From contig CM060969.1 of the NCBI GenBank assembly GCA_030765045.1, forward strand, positions 50,571,716-50,635,715: a stretch of 64,000 nt of DNA, given 5' to 3'. Of the stretch, positions 45,214 through 56,605 are shown piece after piece. The notes under the pieces are model-generated. The model was not told the origin of the DNA. It saw only the letters and a program-made list of their open reading frames with translations, and ran no database searches. Made by a program: the position numbers and the translations under genes. Numbering within the stretch: the stretch's first letter is position 1; each line of letters starts with the position of its first letter. Source of the stretch: Tenodera sinensis (Eukaryota > Arthropoda > Insecta > Mantodea > Mantidae).

Positions 45214-46015
45214 TATGCCAACAAACTTATTGTTGGTGTTTTTAAGATCCAATTCTACCTCTCAAACATTGCCCACACATGGCATGGTTTAAAAACACCA
45301 ACAGTAAGTTTGTTGGCATAAATAAATAATAATTACCATCTGAAGGTTATTTAATCCTGGGACATAAAGTACTTGCAATAGTAATGTGACTTTTGGTGGG
45401 TGTGAAGTAAAGTAGACAGATGTAGTCGAGATAAAGAAACACTTTTATTTCCGTAAACAGTAACTTTGTACACTCGTTGCAACAGCAAGAAAGTCTTTTT
45501 CGATTCTCCAACAGCACGGCTCCGAACTCGTAACACAAAGAACTAACTCCCTTCTCACACTTTACCGCTATTTATATCTCCCAGGCACTATTCTGGAAGC
45601 TTCAGGAACGTTCAATTATTATTGCAGTGAGATACAAAGTAGAAGATTCCAGAAGCCTCTATCCTTTTCTCTCTTTTGTCAAGCGCCCCAACAATGCGGC
45701 CATTCTCTGTCTCTTTCCTTTGGCTCCTTTGCGGTAGTGCCGACAATAATGCGATGGGTGACACTGCTGTTGTCGGCAATTAGATGCGGCAGGCACGGTG
45801 ACAGTAAGTTACCATTGGTTTAATTGTCTCTGATGTGAGACTGCCTTTGTGGTTTACCAGGAGAAATAGGAACTGGTTTGAGAATTGAATGTCATTCTGG
45901 CTGGTTGTCACAGTAGCTTAATGATTAGAGCACCCACCTAGTAAGTGGAGGGTCTGTGGTTCAAATCCCAACTGTGGCATTGAGTTCTTAAGTTCCAGTT
46001 CTACCTCTCAGGTGA
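45214..46015 (+). mobile_element. SINE family A copies, interrupted by a solo LTR
   Basis: A tail-only pair (45214-45335) is followed by a full copy that starts TACCATCTGAAGGTTATTTAATCC near 45337. It breaks at 45384 and resumes at 45804 (GTAAGTTACCATTGG), then runs through boxes A and B to TTCTACCTCTCA near 46013. It establishes the long 5' part of the family, about 330 bp in full. Confidence 0.75.
45385..45803. mobile_element. Solo LTR (419 bp) inside a SINE
   Basis: It starts TGTGACTTTTGG and ends CACGGTGACA, flanked by GTAA at 45381-45384 and 45804-45807, with the SINE continuing on both sides. There is no ORF or internal region, so it is an LTR left after recombination. Orientation is not certain. 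It is unrelated by eye to the 805-bp Gypsy LTR. Confidence 0.8.
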
Positions 46016-46634
46016 GAGCAATTTTCTCATCAACCAGTGATCAGTCCTTGTCTGTCACCTTTCAAGCATTACCAAAGCAAGGCAAATCCTGCTTTAACTT
46101 GCTGGTGCTGGTTACAGGGAAGATAAGTAACACAGATAGGAAGATTATGAGCCAAAATAGATATCTGAACACCATCCTTAACCCTCTTAGTGTTATTCTT
46201 AGGAAAGTAATAATTGGGAAAACTAGTGAAATTTTAGTGACGCCCCCCCCCCACCCCCCCACCCTCCTGTCACTCAGTGAATCAGTGAACCTAAAAGCCA
46301 TTCCTCCATGTTTATGTCTTTTATTTATTTCTTTTGAAAACTTTAATTTTCTTGATGATTAGTTCCTTTATGACAAATCTGAGGAGTCTATATGTTTTCA
46401 AATTCTAAAGTACAATCACCTGATCAGTTAGCTTTGCAGGCTAAAAAAGAGATATCTATTCCGAAAACCTTAGCACTTCATACCTGAGAGTGTCCTTGAA
46501 TTATGTGCTACAAATTTTTATGAACTGTTTACCAAAGTTTGAATTATATTAAAAACTATAACTTTTCTGCAAAAATCTTATATAACTATGATTTACAGAC
46601 TTCTAATATATGTATTCTAATGTATTCTTTACAG

Positions 46635-46894
46635 CCAACCCTTATGAAGCTATTTGACAACCCCTTGGTTTGGACACATAGTGTGAGGCAGGTTCATCCT
46701 TTTGTTTTGATTAATCTGAAGTTTCCTGCAGATTTATGTCTTTCATCTGTTGGGCTTTTGGAACCTGAAGTTTGTGCAATGAGAGAAAGACTACGTATTG
46801 GTATAAAAAAATCACTCATACCTCTGATTGCTTATTCAAATGAATACTACATTTACATTGACCTCTGGAAGCTTGATGTTGATAAATACATAAG
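46635..46894 (+). CDS. Axonemal dynein heavy chain, internal exon, 4th seen
   Basis: The acceptor is TTCTTTACAG and the donor AAG|GTCAGT. The exon starts in phase 0 and ends two bases into a codon that the exon at 56977 completes. The peptide begins PTLMKLFDNPLVWTHSVRQV and includes CAMRERLRIGIKKSLIPLIA and YIDLWKLDVDKYI. It is a stem segment before the linker and ATPase ring, and lies between introns of 14.4 and 10.1 kb. Confidence 0.8.
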
Positions 46895-47273
46895 GTCAGT
46901 AAACATAAGTTTCTTTACATTATTTTTTTTATGAATGAATAGTTTATTTATGTAATTACTTTTACATACTTTTACAAAAATTTCAGTTTAACTTACACTA
47001 TATACACTTTATCTACTATCGATGCTACCTTGGTCTTAATGGTACCCTTACCTTTTACTCTGCTGGATAGCTCTTATCATGCCTTCCCCTTTATTTATTT
47101 TCTCTTTCCTTTCTTATATTCTTCAAGTTTCTTTCACATTTATTTTTGGTTTCTTTCCTTTCTGTTAACATCTTTATCACACTATGTTTCTCTCTATTTT
47201 TCCACATTTTTTCCCCCAGACCTTTTCTCTCCATAATGCTAACTCTTTATATTCTGTTATCCATATATATATA
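46895..47273. other. Intron sequence, T-rich, nothing recognised
   Basis: Low-complexity pyrimidine-rich stretch (TTTCTTTCC types). The 68-codon frame here is a Phe/Leu low-complexity artefact. Confidence 0.3.
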
Positions 47274-48612
47274 CAGGTGTGCACAAATAATTTCAGCAGT
47301 TTTGTGATTTTTTATACTCATATTAAATATATGGTGATGGTATTTGATGTTGTAAGTTAGCTATCTCTCCAAGTTTCATTTGCAGCAGTCATGATGCTTC
47401 TTCCATCCACTGCAAGAGTGCAGTTGTGGCTTATGCTTCCTTGTACGGCCACGAGCTCTAACAGTTGTAAGATGGTGACCAACAGTGAAAAAGCGTTTGC
47501 TGCTCTTGAGTAAATCCGTGACAACCATGCGATTAAACTTTAGAACAAAGTACGGGAAAGAACCACCCAGTGCCAACTCTATATGTAAATGGTGTCAACA
47601 GTTGATAACCATGGGATGCCTGTGTAAGAGCAAATCAATGGGTTGGCCAAGAATACCTGAAGAAACAGTCAACCGTCTGTGAGCTAGCTTCGCATGTAGC
47701 CCACAAAAATCAACTTGTCGCACCAGTTGAGAATTGAACATCCCGCGTTCGACCATTTGGAAGGTATTAAGGAAAAGATTGAAGGTGCACCCTTACTGTT
47801 TGCAGCTGTTAGAAGCATTATAACCTGAGGACAAAGTGAAATGCTTTAAATTTTGTAGCAGTTTCCAGGAGCGTATGGAACCCAATGCGTTTTGTGACAA
47901 GATTGTTTTCAGTGGTGAAGCAACATTCTTCCTGAGTAGTACAGTGAACAGGCATAATGTAAGCATTTGGGGAACTGAAAAGCTCCATTCTGTCATGCAG
48001 TACATTCATAATTTGCCTAAACTGGATGTTTTCTGTGCAATGTCACAATCTAAAATTTTCAGTCCCTTATTCAGTGAAAAATCCATTACAGGGTACATCT
48101 ACCTGGATATTTTGGAGAATTGACTCCTGCCACAGTTGGAGACTGATACTGTTATCTACCAACAGGATGGTGCTCCACCTCATTACCACCGTGATGTTCA
48201 TGACTTCCTGAACACCAGACTTCAAGATCAATGGATAGGTCATACCGGGAATGAAGATAACACACTCATGTCATGGCCTCCATGCTCTCCTGACCTTGCG
48301 ACTTTTTCATATGGCATTATGTCAAGGATGCAGTTTACACGCCACCATTACCTGCTGATCTACAAGAACTATGGGTCCGCATCATAATGCATTTGGTGAA
48401 ATTAACAGGGACATGCTACATCGAGTTTGGGCCGAACTTGATTATGGAGTTGATATTTGTAAACTCACTCGTGGAGCACATATCAAGCACCTGTAAGCTA
48501 TTAAAAAAACTTTAAGATGCTATATCTGAGTATACAGTGTTTGTGGTGTTCAGTCAAATAATATTGCTTATAATAAATTTTTTAAACTGCTCAGATCATT
48601 TGTGCACAACTG
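47274..48612 (+). mobile_element. Tc1/mariner-type element (1.34 kb), inactivated
   Basis: The inverted ends CAGGTGTGCACAAATAATTTCAGCAG and its imperfect complement (CTGCTCAGATCATTTGTGCACAACTG) are flanked by TA at 47272-47273 and 48613-48614. The inside is a decayed transposase: an HTH part FRTKYGKEPPSANSICKWCQQ, a first catalytic region IVFSGEATFFLS (usual Asp replaced by Gly) and YQQDGAPPHYHRDV with the second Asp. WPPCSPDLATFSYGIM then has the third acidic position lost. At least three frameshifts or stops are present. Confidence 0.85.
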
Positions 48613-48639
48613 TATATATAAATGTTTTTATGTTTGTCC

Positions 48640-49110
48640 TCTATGCACTCCCAAACCGGTTAAATGATGACCTAATGTGTATGTATTTTTTCATGGACAA
48701 GGTTTGTATGCTATCCATTTGAATACACAACTTAACATTTACATAGTTTTCTCTTCTCGCCTTTCTTTTATATAATAAATTCACATATGCTTCCCTACTC
48801 TCCCTTCAACATACCATTTATATGATTTTCTATAACTAAAATAGAAATGCTACATATTACATTCACCAAATTTTCTCTACTCATTTTTGTTTTGCAAGAC
48901 AAAATCACATTTTTTTCTCTATTTACTGATTAGCATACAACTTTCCGTATGTTTGAAATTGAAATGCAGTGCATTACATTCTCATGGTTATCTTTACCCA
49001 CATTTCTTTTAGGAAGCACAATCACATTATTTTTATACTACCTCTTCTACAAAGAATTCATACAATTTTCTATATGATTGACATAGAAATGCAACATCTT
49101 AAATTCACAC
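48640..49110 (+). repeat. Diverged tandem repeat, ~120-bp unit, about 4 units
   Basis: Same unit as 19770-20620: each has ACATTCAC/ATGGTTTTC, CTTTTCTTTTA, CTCTTCTACAA, ATTCATACAATTTTC and TAGAAATGC. Both loci are preceded by the same leader (ATGTTTGTCC..., TGTATTTTTTCATGGA, TATGCTATCC), so leader and repeat form one dispersed entity. Confidence 0.6.
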
Positions 49111-49721
49111 AGTTTTCCCTGCTCCCATTTCTTCCTGTGGTATTTGGGGTTGTTCAACAGTGCTTTTGCATAGTGTCTTCCTGGTATTTTTACTTATTTA
49201 ATTTGTTTATTTTGGGTTCTTTATAATATCCAACATAAGTCCAAAAGTTGAGGGATAAAATCATCAAACCACGGGCAGCTATAATAGATCCACCCTTAGA
49301 TCTGCACTTGATGTAAACACAAGCTGTCAAGAACTGACCCGCGATACACCAATACCAAAGTAAACCATAAAATATAGTACCTTAAATATTAGTGATTATC
49401 TGTGAGTTTTGAAGATGTATGATAAACCTGGTGAAGACTACTTGAATGAAACACTATTCCTGAAACTCCAGAATAAATATCATTCTATTGCAACATAAAC
49501 ACGAGGCATAAGTCCACATGGTGTTTGTTTTAGTTGCAGCAGTTATGAGCACCAGGTTATCGTGGAGGGATACAAGGTCTGGATCTCAAGCTGGATGGAG
49601 TATAGTGTACTATAATTTCTCTCTCACCACACAATTCACATATTTCTTTTTCATGCTAGTTCTTAACTCTCTTAGAAATATTGTATCCATTCTCATCCAA
49701 GCTAACCATTGTTTTATGAGA

Positions 49722-49945
49722 GGTAGAACTAGAACTTAAAAATTCAATGCCACAGCTGGGATTTGAGCCACAGACCTTCCTCTTGATAGGCGGGTACTCT
49801 AACCATTAAGCTACCATGACAACCTGCCAGAATGACATCGAATTCTCAAACCAGTTCATATTTCTACCTTTCATACATTGCCCATACACGGCTTGTGTGT
49901 TTAAAAACACCAACAGTAAGTTTGTTGGTATAAATAAATAATAAC
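49722..49945 (-). mobile_element. SINE family A, minus copy with forward tail
   Basis: The minus strand has TTCCAGTTC..., box B GGCTCAAATCCC and a box A-like stretch up to GAAATATGAACTGG. It is then abutted by a + strand tail (CCCATACACGGCTTGTG...GGTATAAATAAATAATAA). It is an inverted join like 30127-30435. Confidence 0.65.
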
Positions 49946-49984
49946 CCTTATCTTCCTTAAAAAAAATTATCGTCAATTGCTAGG

Positions 49985-50163
49985 ATCATACCAAGGTCGC
50001 CGGTGTGCCGGAATTTTGTCCCTCAGGAGTTCTTTTACATGCCAGTAAATCTACTGATATGGAGCTGTCAGTTTCAAACATACTTAAAAACTATCGGTCT
50101 GGGCCGGATTTGAACCCGCAACCTAGGCCAGCGTCTAACCAACTGAGCCACCCAGACCGACCT
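49985..50163 (-). mobile_element. tRNA-derived SINE, family C, minus copy
   Basis: The minus strand reads GGTCGGTCTGGGTGGCTCAG (box A), GGTTCAAATCCGGCCCAGACC (box B), GACAGCTCCATATCAGTAGA and AATTCCGGCACACCGGCGACC. These are the same blocks as in 58702-58925. Confidence 0.75.
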
Positions 50164-50299
50164 TATTTTCGTTCTTTACTACAGCAATCTACATATGGTT
50201 CTAATCCCCAATTCCTTTTTTACTTGTCTATGAAATTGTAATGACTTCTTACTTTATAAACTTCACCAAATTTCCTGCCTTTCTATGTCTTCTATTCTG

Positions 50300-50660
50300 A
50301 CTCTTACCAATTTACCATTTGCTTGAGTTCCTTTCTTCTAGCCTTCATATATCTCCCATTCCTATTTTCTCAATAATTCTTCCTATCTCTGCCCACCAGC
50401 TGTTTGTACTCTCTAGATGTTTTTGCTACTCCATATATAAGTTCAGAATTGTCCCTCCTTGTTTGGTGTGGCACCTATACCAAAATTTTATACTTCTTTC
50501 CAATATTCCTTTCTGTTTTGTCTTTCTTAGTTCTACTAACACTATTTTCCTTGGTGTCAGGCTTGGTAGCCCTACAAAACATTCTATACATTTTATCCAC
50601 CTTTTTGATTACCTCTGTGCCCCCCCTCCCCCTCCCAATCTGAGCTGCATAAAGCATTTT
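50300..50660 (-). pseudogene. LINE C-terminal fragment (degenerate)
   Basis: The minus strand encodes KMLYAAQIGRGRGGTEVIKKVDKMYRMFCRATKPD, resembling the post-RT thumb of insect LINEs (xLLYGAExWG...E.IEKVQ.KFLRxxLG). There is then a frameshift. It is cut at 50660 by the HINE-like copy. Confidence 0.45.
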
Positions 50661-51607
50661 TACTTTCATTACTATGTATAGCAAAGCAGAAAAAGTATTG
50701 TATTCCATCCAAAAATTCGATGTCGAGGTTTCACCGGAAATATATGTTTTGAGGCACCCTGAATCCACAACAAGCATTTTTGGAAAAAACGGTCTGTGTG
50801 TGCATATGCATTTGTGCGTGCATGTCTGTGTGTCAGTCTGAGTGTCTGTCAGTCTGTGGAAAACATAACTCAAAAAAATGAAAAGTTGGTTAAGTACCAG
50901 AGGTGGCATTTAAGTTGAATGTCTTTCAAGGATGTGACACAAAGATTTTGAAAAAACTTCCTCCACACTAAACTATCCTTTACATGGAATATTTATCAAA
51001 AAAGCTGATTTTCTTGAAAATGACTCTAACAATTTTGATCAAAATGCCATATGTTTGAGGTATGCTTATGGAAAATGAAATGTATATTATTTATTTATGC
51101 CAACAAACTTACTGTTGGTGTTTTTAAACACACAAACTGTGTGTGGGCAGTGTTTGAGAGGTAGAACTGGAACTTAAAAATTGAATGCCACAGCTGGGAT
51201 TTGAACCTCAGACCCTCCACTTACTAGGCAGGTGTTCTAACCATTAAGCTACTGTGTTGTCAGAGTAGCTTACTGGTTAGAGCACCCACCTAGTAAGCAG
51301 AGGGTCTGTGTATGTTAAGCATGCAAAGAGAATGGGATCTCAAAGCTTTAAATGATTTGACTATCACTCAAAGCCTACCGCATTCTAATATTCCCCTTGC
51401 ACCTACAAGGAAATAAGCAAACATTGCCCACACACGGCTTGTGTGCTTAGAAACACTAACAGTAAGTTTGTTGGCATAAATAAATAATATTAAGATTATT
51501 TGTACAAATGTTTACCTCAAGTAACACAAAGAAGATATAGGAATGAGAGTTTGTGAGAATGGTTAGTATAAGAGTAGAGAAAGTCATGTGAGTGCAACAC
51601 ATCAGAT
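50661..51607 (+). mobile_element. HINE-like element interrupted by SINE-A pieces
   Basis: The left end TACTTTCATTACTATGTATAGC is diverged. A GT-rich tract is at 50792-50858 and the core runs to 51078. SINE-A pieces occupy 51088-51310 and 51418-51490, and the last blocks resume (ATGTTAAGCATGCAAAGAGA, then TACAAATGTTTACC...CACATCAGATT). The SINEs are therefore younger than this copy. Confidence 0.6.
51088..51310 (-). mobile_element. SINE family A, minus copy joined head-to-head to a + fragment
   Basis: A minus copy from tail (TTATTTATGCCAACAAAC) through box B to CACAGTAGCTTAATGG (51088-51255) is followed immediately by a + strand head fragment TTGTCAGAGTAGCTTACTGG...GGGTCTGTG (51256-51310). 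It is a palindromic arrangement inside the HINE-like copy. A tail-only piece lies at 51418-51490. Confidence 0.65.
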
Positions 51608-51611
51608 TTTT

Positions 51612-51823
51612 TATATGTTAACCATGCAAAGAGAACAGAATCTCAAAGCTTTGACTATTGCTCAAAGTCTACTGTATTCCTATATTATATTTATACCTAC
51701 AAGAAAATAATAGGATAATTTCTGTAAATGTTTATCTCAACTAACACAAAGAAGATAGAATAAGAATTTGTAAGAATGGTTAGTACAAGAGTAGAGAAAA
51801 TCATTGAGTGCAACACATCAGAT
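51612..51823 (+). mobile_element. HINE-like element, 3' end only, tandem to the previous copy
   Basis: TATATGTTAACCATGCAAAGAG through AGTAGAGAAAATCATTGAGTGCAACACATCAGATTT. It is the last ~210 bp of the element placed directly after the end of 50661-51607. Confidence 0.6.
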
Positions 51824-51844
51824 TTTTGACTATACTAATGCCTC

Positions 51845-51929
51845 ATACATTGTTTTCAGCAACTTGATTGTCGTGTCTAGCTTATATTCGCATATTCTTT
51901 TCATTGCTTCCCTTCCTTTGCTTCTATTT
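51845..51929 (-). pseudogene. Short LINE fragment
   Basis: The minus strand encodes SKGREAMKRICEYKLD and TTIKLLKTMYEALV, similar to the RT-thumb pattern KGREAI....K..L.KT. It is bounded on the left by the end of one HINE-like copy (51823) and on the right by the start of another (51930). Confidence 0.4.
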
Positions 51930-52053
51930 TTACTTTCTCTACTGGTAAGTAGGGGAAGTATTGTATTCCACCCAAAAATTTGACGTCGAGATTTCACTGG
52001 AAATATATGTTTTGAGACTCCCTGAATCCAAAAAGAGCATTTTTAGAAAAAGG

Positions 52054-52105
<52 letters not shown>

Positions 52106-52837
52106 TGTGTGGGTGTGTGTGTGTGTGTGTGTCTGTGGACAGCATAACTCAAAAACAAAAAGTCAGTTAAAAACCAAATTTAGTATTTAACTTTAATGTC
52201 TTTCAAGGATGCAACACAAAGATTTTGAAGAAAATAGCTCCACCCTCAACTACCCTTTACATGGAAAATTTTTCAAAAATTTTGATTTTCTTGAAAATGG
52301 CTCTAACGATTTTGATTAAAATGTCATATGTTTGAGAAATTTTGATGACAAATGAAATGTATATCTTGAATTTTCTAGCTATAGCCCCTGTAGCCGTATT
52401 TACTCTGGATGACTTTCGCATAACTGGTAAACTGTTAGAGATAGACCAAATCATACTATACAAAAAATGTAGATCTTGCTAAAATACACGTTTTATGTCT
52501 GAATAAATTTTCTTGTAGGGTGAACCATTTAGGAGATATTTCTTGTTGTGTGTGAGTTTCAGAAAACTTAAAAGCTTTCAGGAAATGGAACATCGTTGTT
52601 CATTTTTTTATATGTTAAGTGTGCAAAGAGAATGGAATCTAAAAGTTTTAAAAGATTTGACTATTGCACAAAGCCTACTGTATTCTAATATTCCCCTTGC
52701 ACCTACAAGGAAATAAGCTACAAGATAATTTGTACAAATGTTTCTCTCAACTAACATGAAGAAGATACAGGAATAAGAGTTTGTAAGAATGGTTAGTACA
52801 AGAGTAGAGAAAGTCATGTGAGTGCAACACATCAGAT
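51930..52837 (+). mobile_element. HINE-like element, full length
   Basis: It has the left palindrome ACTTTCTCTACTGGTAAGTAGGGGAAG, (GT)n at 52055-52133, the complete core, the right AGTAGAGAAAGT, the hairpin ATGTG-AGTGCAA-CACAT and CAGATT. With 15180-16101 and 17361-18308 it is one of the best-preserved copies and defines a consensus length near 0.9 kb. Confidence 0.65.
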
Positions 52838-52929
52838 TTTTTACTATAGGTTGCGCATTTGTTCTTGACAAATGACCTTGAACAGAAATCCAGTTAGTTG
52901 GCCTACTCTTAATAAACAGGTCAGCAAAT

Positions 52930-54185
52930 TTTAAGAGGTAGAACTGCAACTTAAAAATTCAATGCCACAACTGGGATTTGAACCACAGACCTTCCGCTTA
53001 CCGGGCGGCTGCTCTACCACTGAGCTATTGTGACAAACTGCCAGATTGGCATTAAATTCTCAAACCAGTTCGTATTTCTCCTGGTAAACCACAAAGGCAG
53101 TCTCACATCAGAGACAAATTACCCCAATGGTGACTTACTATTGTAAGTACTTTATATCCCAGGATTAAATAACCTTCAGATGGTATAGCAGTAAGTTTGT
53201 TGGCATAAATAAAATAATAAATACCATCTGAAGGTTATTTAATCCTGGGATATAAAGTACTTACAATAGTAAGTCACCATTGGGGTAATTTGTCTCTGAT
53301 GTGAGACTGCCTTTTTGGTTTACCAGGAGAAATACGAACTGGTTTGAGAATTTAATGCCATTCTGGCAGTTTGTCACAATAGCTCAGTGGTAGAGCAGCC
53401 ACCCGGTAAGCGGAAGGTCTGTGGTTCAAATCCCAGTTGTGGCATTGATTTTTTAAGTTCCAGTTCTACCTCTTAATCTTTGCCCACACACGGCTTGTGT
53501 GTTTAAAAACACCAACAGTAAGTTTGTTGGCATAAATAAAATAATAATTAAGGTCAGCAAATTTTGAAAGGTAGAACTGGAACTTAAAAATTCAATGCCA
53601 CAACTGGGATTTGATCCACAGACCTTCCGCTTACCGGGTGGACGCTCTAACCACTGAGCTATTGTGATAAACTGCCAGAATGGCATTAAATTCTCAAACC
53701 AGTTCGTATTTCTCCTGGTAAACCACAAAGGCAGTCTCACATCAGAGACAAATTACCCCAATGGTGACTTACTATTGTAAGTACTTTATATCCCAGGATT
53801 AAATAACCTTCAGATGGTAATTATTATTTATTTATGCCAACAAACTTACTGTTGGTGTTTTTAAACACACAAGCCGTGTGTGGGCAAAGTTTGAAAGGTA
53901 GACCTGGAACTTAAAAATTCAATGCCACAACTGGAATTTGAACCACAGACCTTCCGCTTACCGGGCGGACGCTCTAAGCTGGTTTTAGAATTTAATGCCA
54001 TTCTGGCAGTTTGTCACAATAGCTCAGTGGTTAGAACGTCCGCCCGGTAAGCGGAAGGTCTGTGGTTCAAATCCCAGTTGTGGCATTGAATTTTTAAGTT
54101 CCAGTTCTACCTTTCAAACTTTGCCCACACACGGCTTGTGTGTTTAAAAACACCAACAGTAAGTTTGTTGGCATAAATAAATAAG
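52930..54185. repeat. Inverted cluster of SINE family A copies
   Basis: At least five copies alternate in orientation: minus 52930-53187, plus 53222-53550, minus 53565-53865, minus-headed 53880-53976 and plus 53980-54185. Adjacent copies share AAAGTACTTACAATAGTAAGTCACC, ACCACAAAGGCAGTCTCACATCAGAG and the full head, and look very similar to one another. The plus copy 53222-53550 shows the whole element: 5' part, boxes A and B, and the hairpin tail CCAACA-GTAAGTT-TGTTGG with ATAAATAAA. Confidence 0.8.
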
Positions 54186-54983
54186 GTCAGCAAATGTTTA
54201 TGCTACGATAACCGACACCTCTGTTTTCCTCTGTCACGATTGTGTATACAGTCAACTGCAAAAGTTTTGTCCAGTACAGATGTATGCATGCAACAAAAAT
54301 AACAGTAATTCAGACGAGGAAGAGGACGAGGGAGAAATGTCGGGAATAGAAGAAATGCAATAAAGTTAAGTGGAAACAGTTATAGAGGTATAGTGTAGTA
54401 CGTGTGGCTGATATGACTAGAAGTGTGATAACTTGATTTGTAGTGCTGTACTACTTCAGCTCAGAAGCATGCGTCATCTCACTGCGGACTGTACCTCTTC
54501 TCTCTCGATGCCTACATTCCCGCAAAAGCTGAGTAGTGACTCGCATTCAACCTTTCATATAAAATTTTCATTTGTCAAGAAGTAACGCACTACCTGTATG
54601 TGCCTCCCATTTCCCATTGTTATTCAACCTTACTCCTAATTATTCAACTTCTTTAACCACTTATACTCTTTTGCCATTTAGTACATATTTTTCTTCCTTT
54701 TTCTCTACATTATTAAAGATTAGTTATTAGTTTTTAAAATAATATTTTGTTCACTTTTTCACTGTATGAGAGTGATTAATATTAAGTACAATCATTAGAA
54801 TATAATAATGATAGTGCTTAAATAAATACTGAGCAGCAGTAATTTGTGTATTTAATGGAAAGTAAAAATAAAAATTAAATGCAAATCATTATGTTTTTGA
54901 AAAATAAAAGCTTTCTAAGTACTTTCTGTCTCTTTCTAGCCTTAAAAGTTAGCATCATTACATTGTTAATAGCTCATGTTATA

Positions 54984-55768
54984 CAGGTGTCCCATAAAGA
55001 ATGGAATTTCTAACTTAATAATAAAACACATTAATTATTTGAAAATTGCTAATATTATTATGTTAATATGAAGCATAAAGACTGCTATTAAATAGAAGCA
55101 AAATATCTGGTAAATGTACTACACAGCTTTGCACACATCTACACTGTGGAAAAAATGTTTTTACAGGTCTAGTGTAACATTGCACCTGAATTTGGCCCAT
55201 GATAGGTATAATTTCTGCCTTGAGCTGGATTGTTCACATAAACACAAGATTTGATATACCCTGACAGCATAGTGTCAAATCACATGAACTCGGCAGCCAG
55301 TTCTGATTGCCATTGTGAGATATTAGACCAATGAGACAAGCAGGGAATCTTTCTCTCAGCAAACTTGTTTTAATGGCAGAAAGGCAGGTTGGCCCCTATT
55401 GGAACCACAAGTCTTCCACATTCAATTCTTGCAATTGTGCCCATAAAAACTGTAAATGGCGATAGTGACATTCTCTACTGATTGACAAGAATAAGGACCT
55501 CCAAGTGACTTGGTGTTCACTGCTGATCCTGTATCTTCAAATTTCCTTGCCAGTCTCTGTATTGTTATAGGTGCATTTCACCTATCAAAAATTACACAAA
55601 GTCTTTGCATAGCATTCACTTTCAAAATCTGGATGGTTTGATCTATTTTAGCTGATAACAATATGCATAATTGGTGATGATGATAAGTGCTTCAATTTTA
55701 GGTCCAGTAAAATAACAAACTGAAAGAGGTGCTCAATTTAAAACTTCCATTCTTTATGGGACACCCGT
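54984..55768. mobile_element. Shortened Tc1/mariner-type (IS630 group) element
   Basis: It starts CAGGTGTCCCATAAAGAATGG next to TA and ends with the imperfect complement CCATTCTTTATGGGACACCCG next to TTATA. On the minus strand a patch reads LARKFEDTGSAVNTKSLGGP, resembling the HTH-linker of the transposases found at 61091 and 47485. The remaining 0.79 kb has no usable frame. Confidence 0.65.
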
Positions 55769-56605
55769 TATATGTGAACATTTTCTACATAATTAATTGA
55801 TTTCCACAAATGCCATGTGTAGGCCAAAGCTGATTAATCTCATAGTGAATAGCTATAATGCTTGGGATTTTAAGTACACATGTGATTGTAAGTCACCATT
55901 TGAGTGTTACCTCAAAAGTGAATTTGAGAACACCAATTCAGCAAGAGTAAATTATGCTTCATAATATTCATATAATTAAGGGCTATGAAGTAAAGATCTT
56001 ACTGGCAAAGTGTAAGCCATCTGGAGAATTTAATCTTGTATCAGCATTAACCATGGTAGCTCAGTTGATTACATGGAACAGCATAGATTTGTGACTATGG
56101 CATTGAATGTTTCAGTTTATCACTCATAGTGTCCAACTATGTACATAGTTGATAATTTGCATTGACATAAACATGAATAAATTGAGAGAGCAAAAAACCT
56201 GCGTAGTGTGTTTCCTGTCCACTTCCTTGGTGCTTGTCATCTGCCACTATCATAAAAAGGTGCAGATTTTTTTTTCCCAATTGAAACCATACAACATGAT
56301 TAAAACTACTTTTAAATGCTTTATGAACGGAGATGCTGAAACTGGTCACCATCATTGTCTGAGAAAGGTTTCTCAGGGCTCCATTAAGCGATTTCTATAT
56401 CTGGGGTAACTTAAAACATAAAGTGTACAAGACAAATACACACACCCTGGAGGAATTAAAACAAATTATCCATCTGGAAATTGCCAGCATTTCTAAACAT
56501 GAAATGATGGATAGTTCCCTAAAGAGGTGCCAAAAATTTATGCATGGATGATGGTGACCAGTTTCAGCACCTCCTTTCATAAAGTTAGTAAAGCCTTTAA
56601 AAGTA
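55769..56605. other. Intron sequence; a weak SINE-A relic near 56040-56130
   Basis: ATGGTAGCTCAGTTGATTAC...TGGCATTGAATGTTTCAGTT at 56050-56120 is a diverged SINE-A head. Otherwise nothing is recognised. Two opposing short frames at 56137-56409 have no motif. Confidence 0.35.

Noticed and set aside
53380..53460. tRNA genes (boxes A and B also at 24900, 50130 and 58710)
   Set aside because: The boxes are good, but the copies are dispersed, diverged and carry SINE bodies and tails, and the anticodon arms do not fold consistently.
52930..54185. A DNA transposon with long terminal inverted repeats
   Set aside because: The inverted units are whole SINE-A copies with pol III boxes, and copies occur singly elsewhere.
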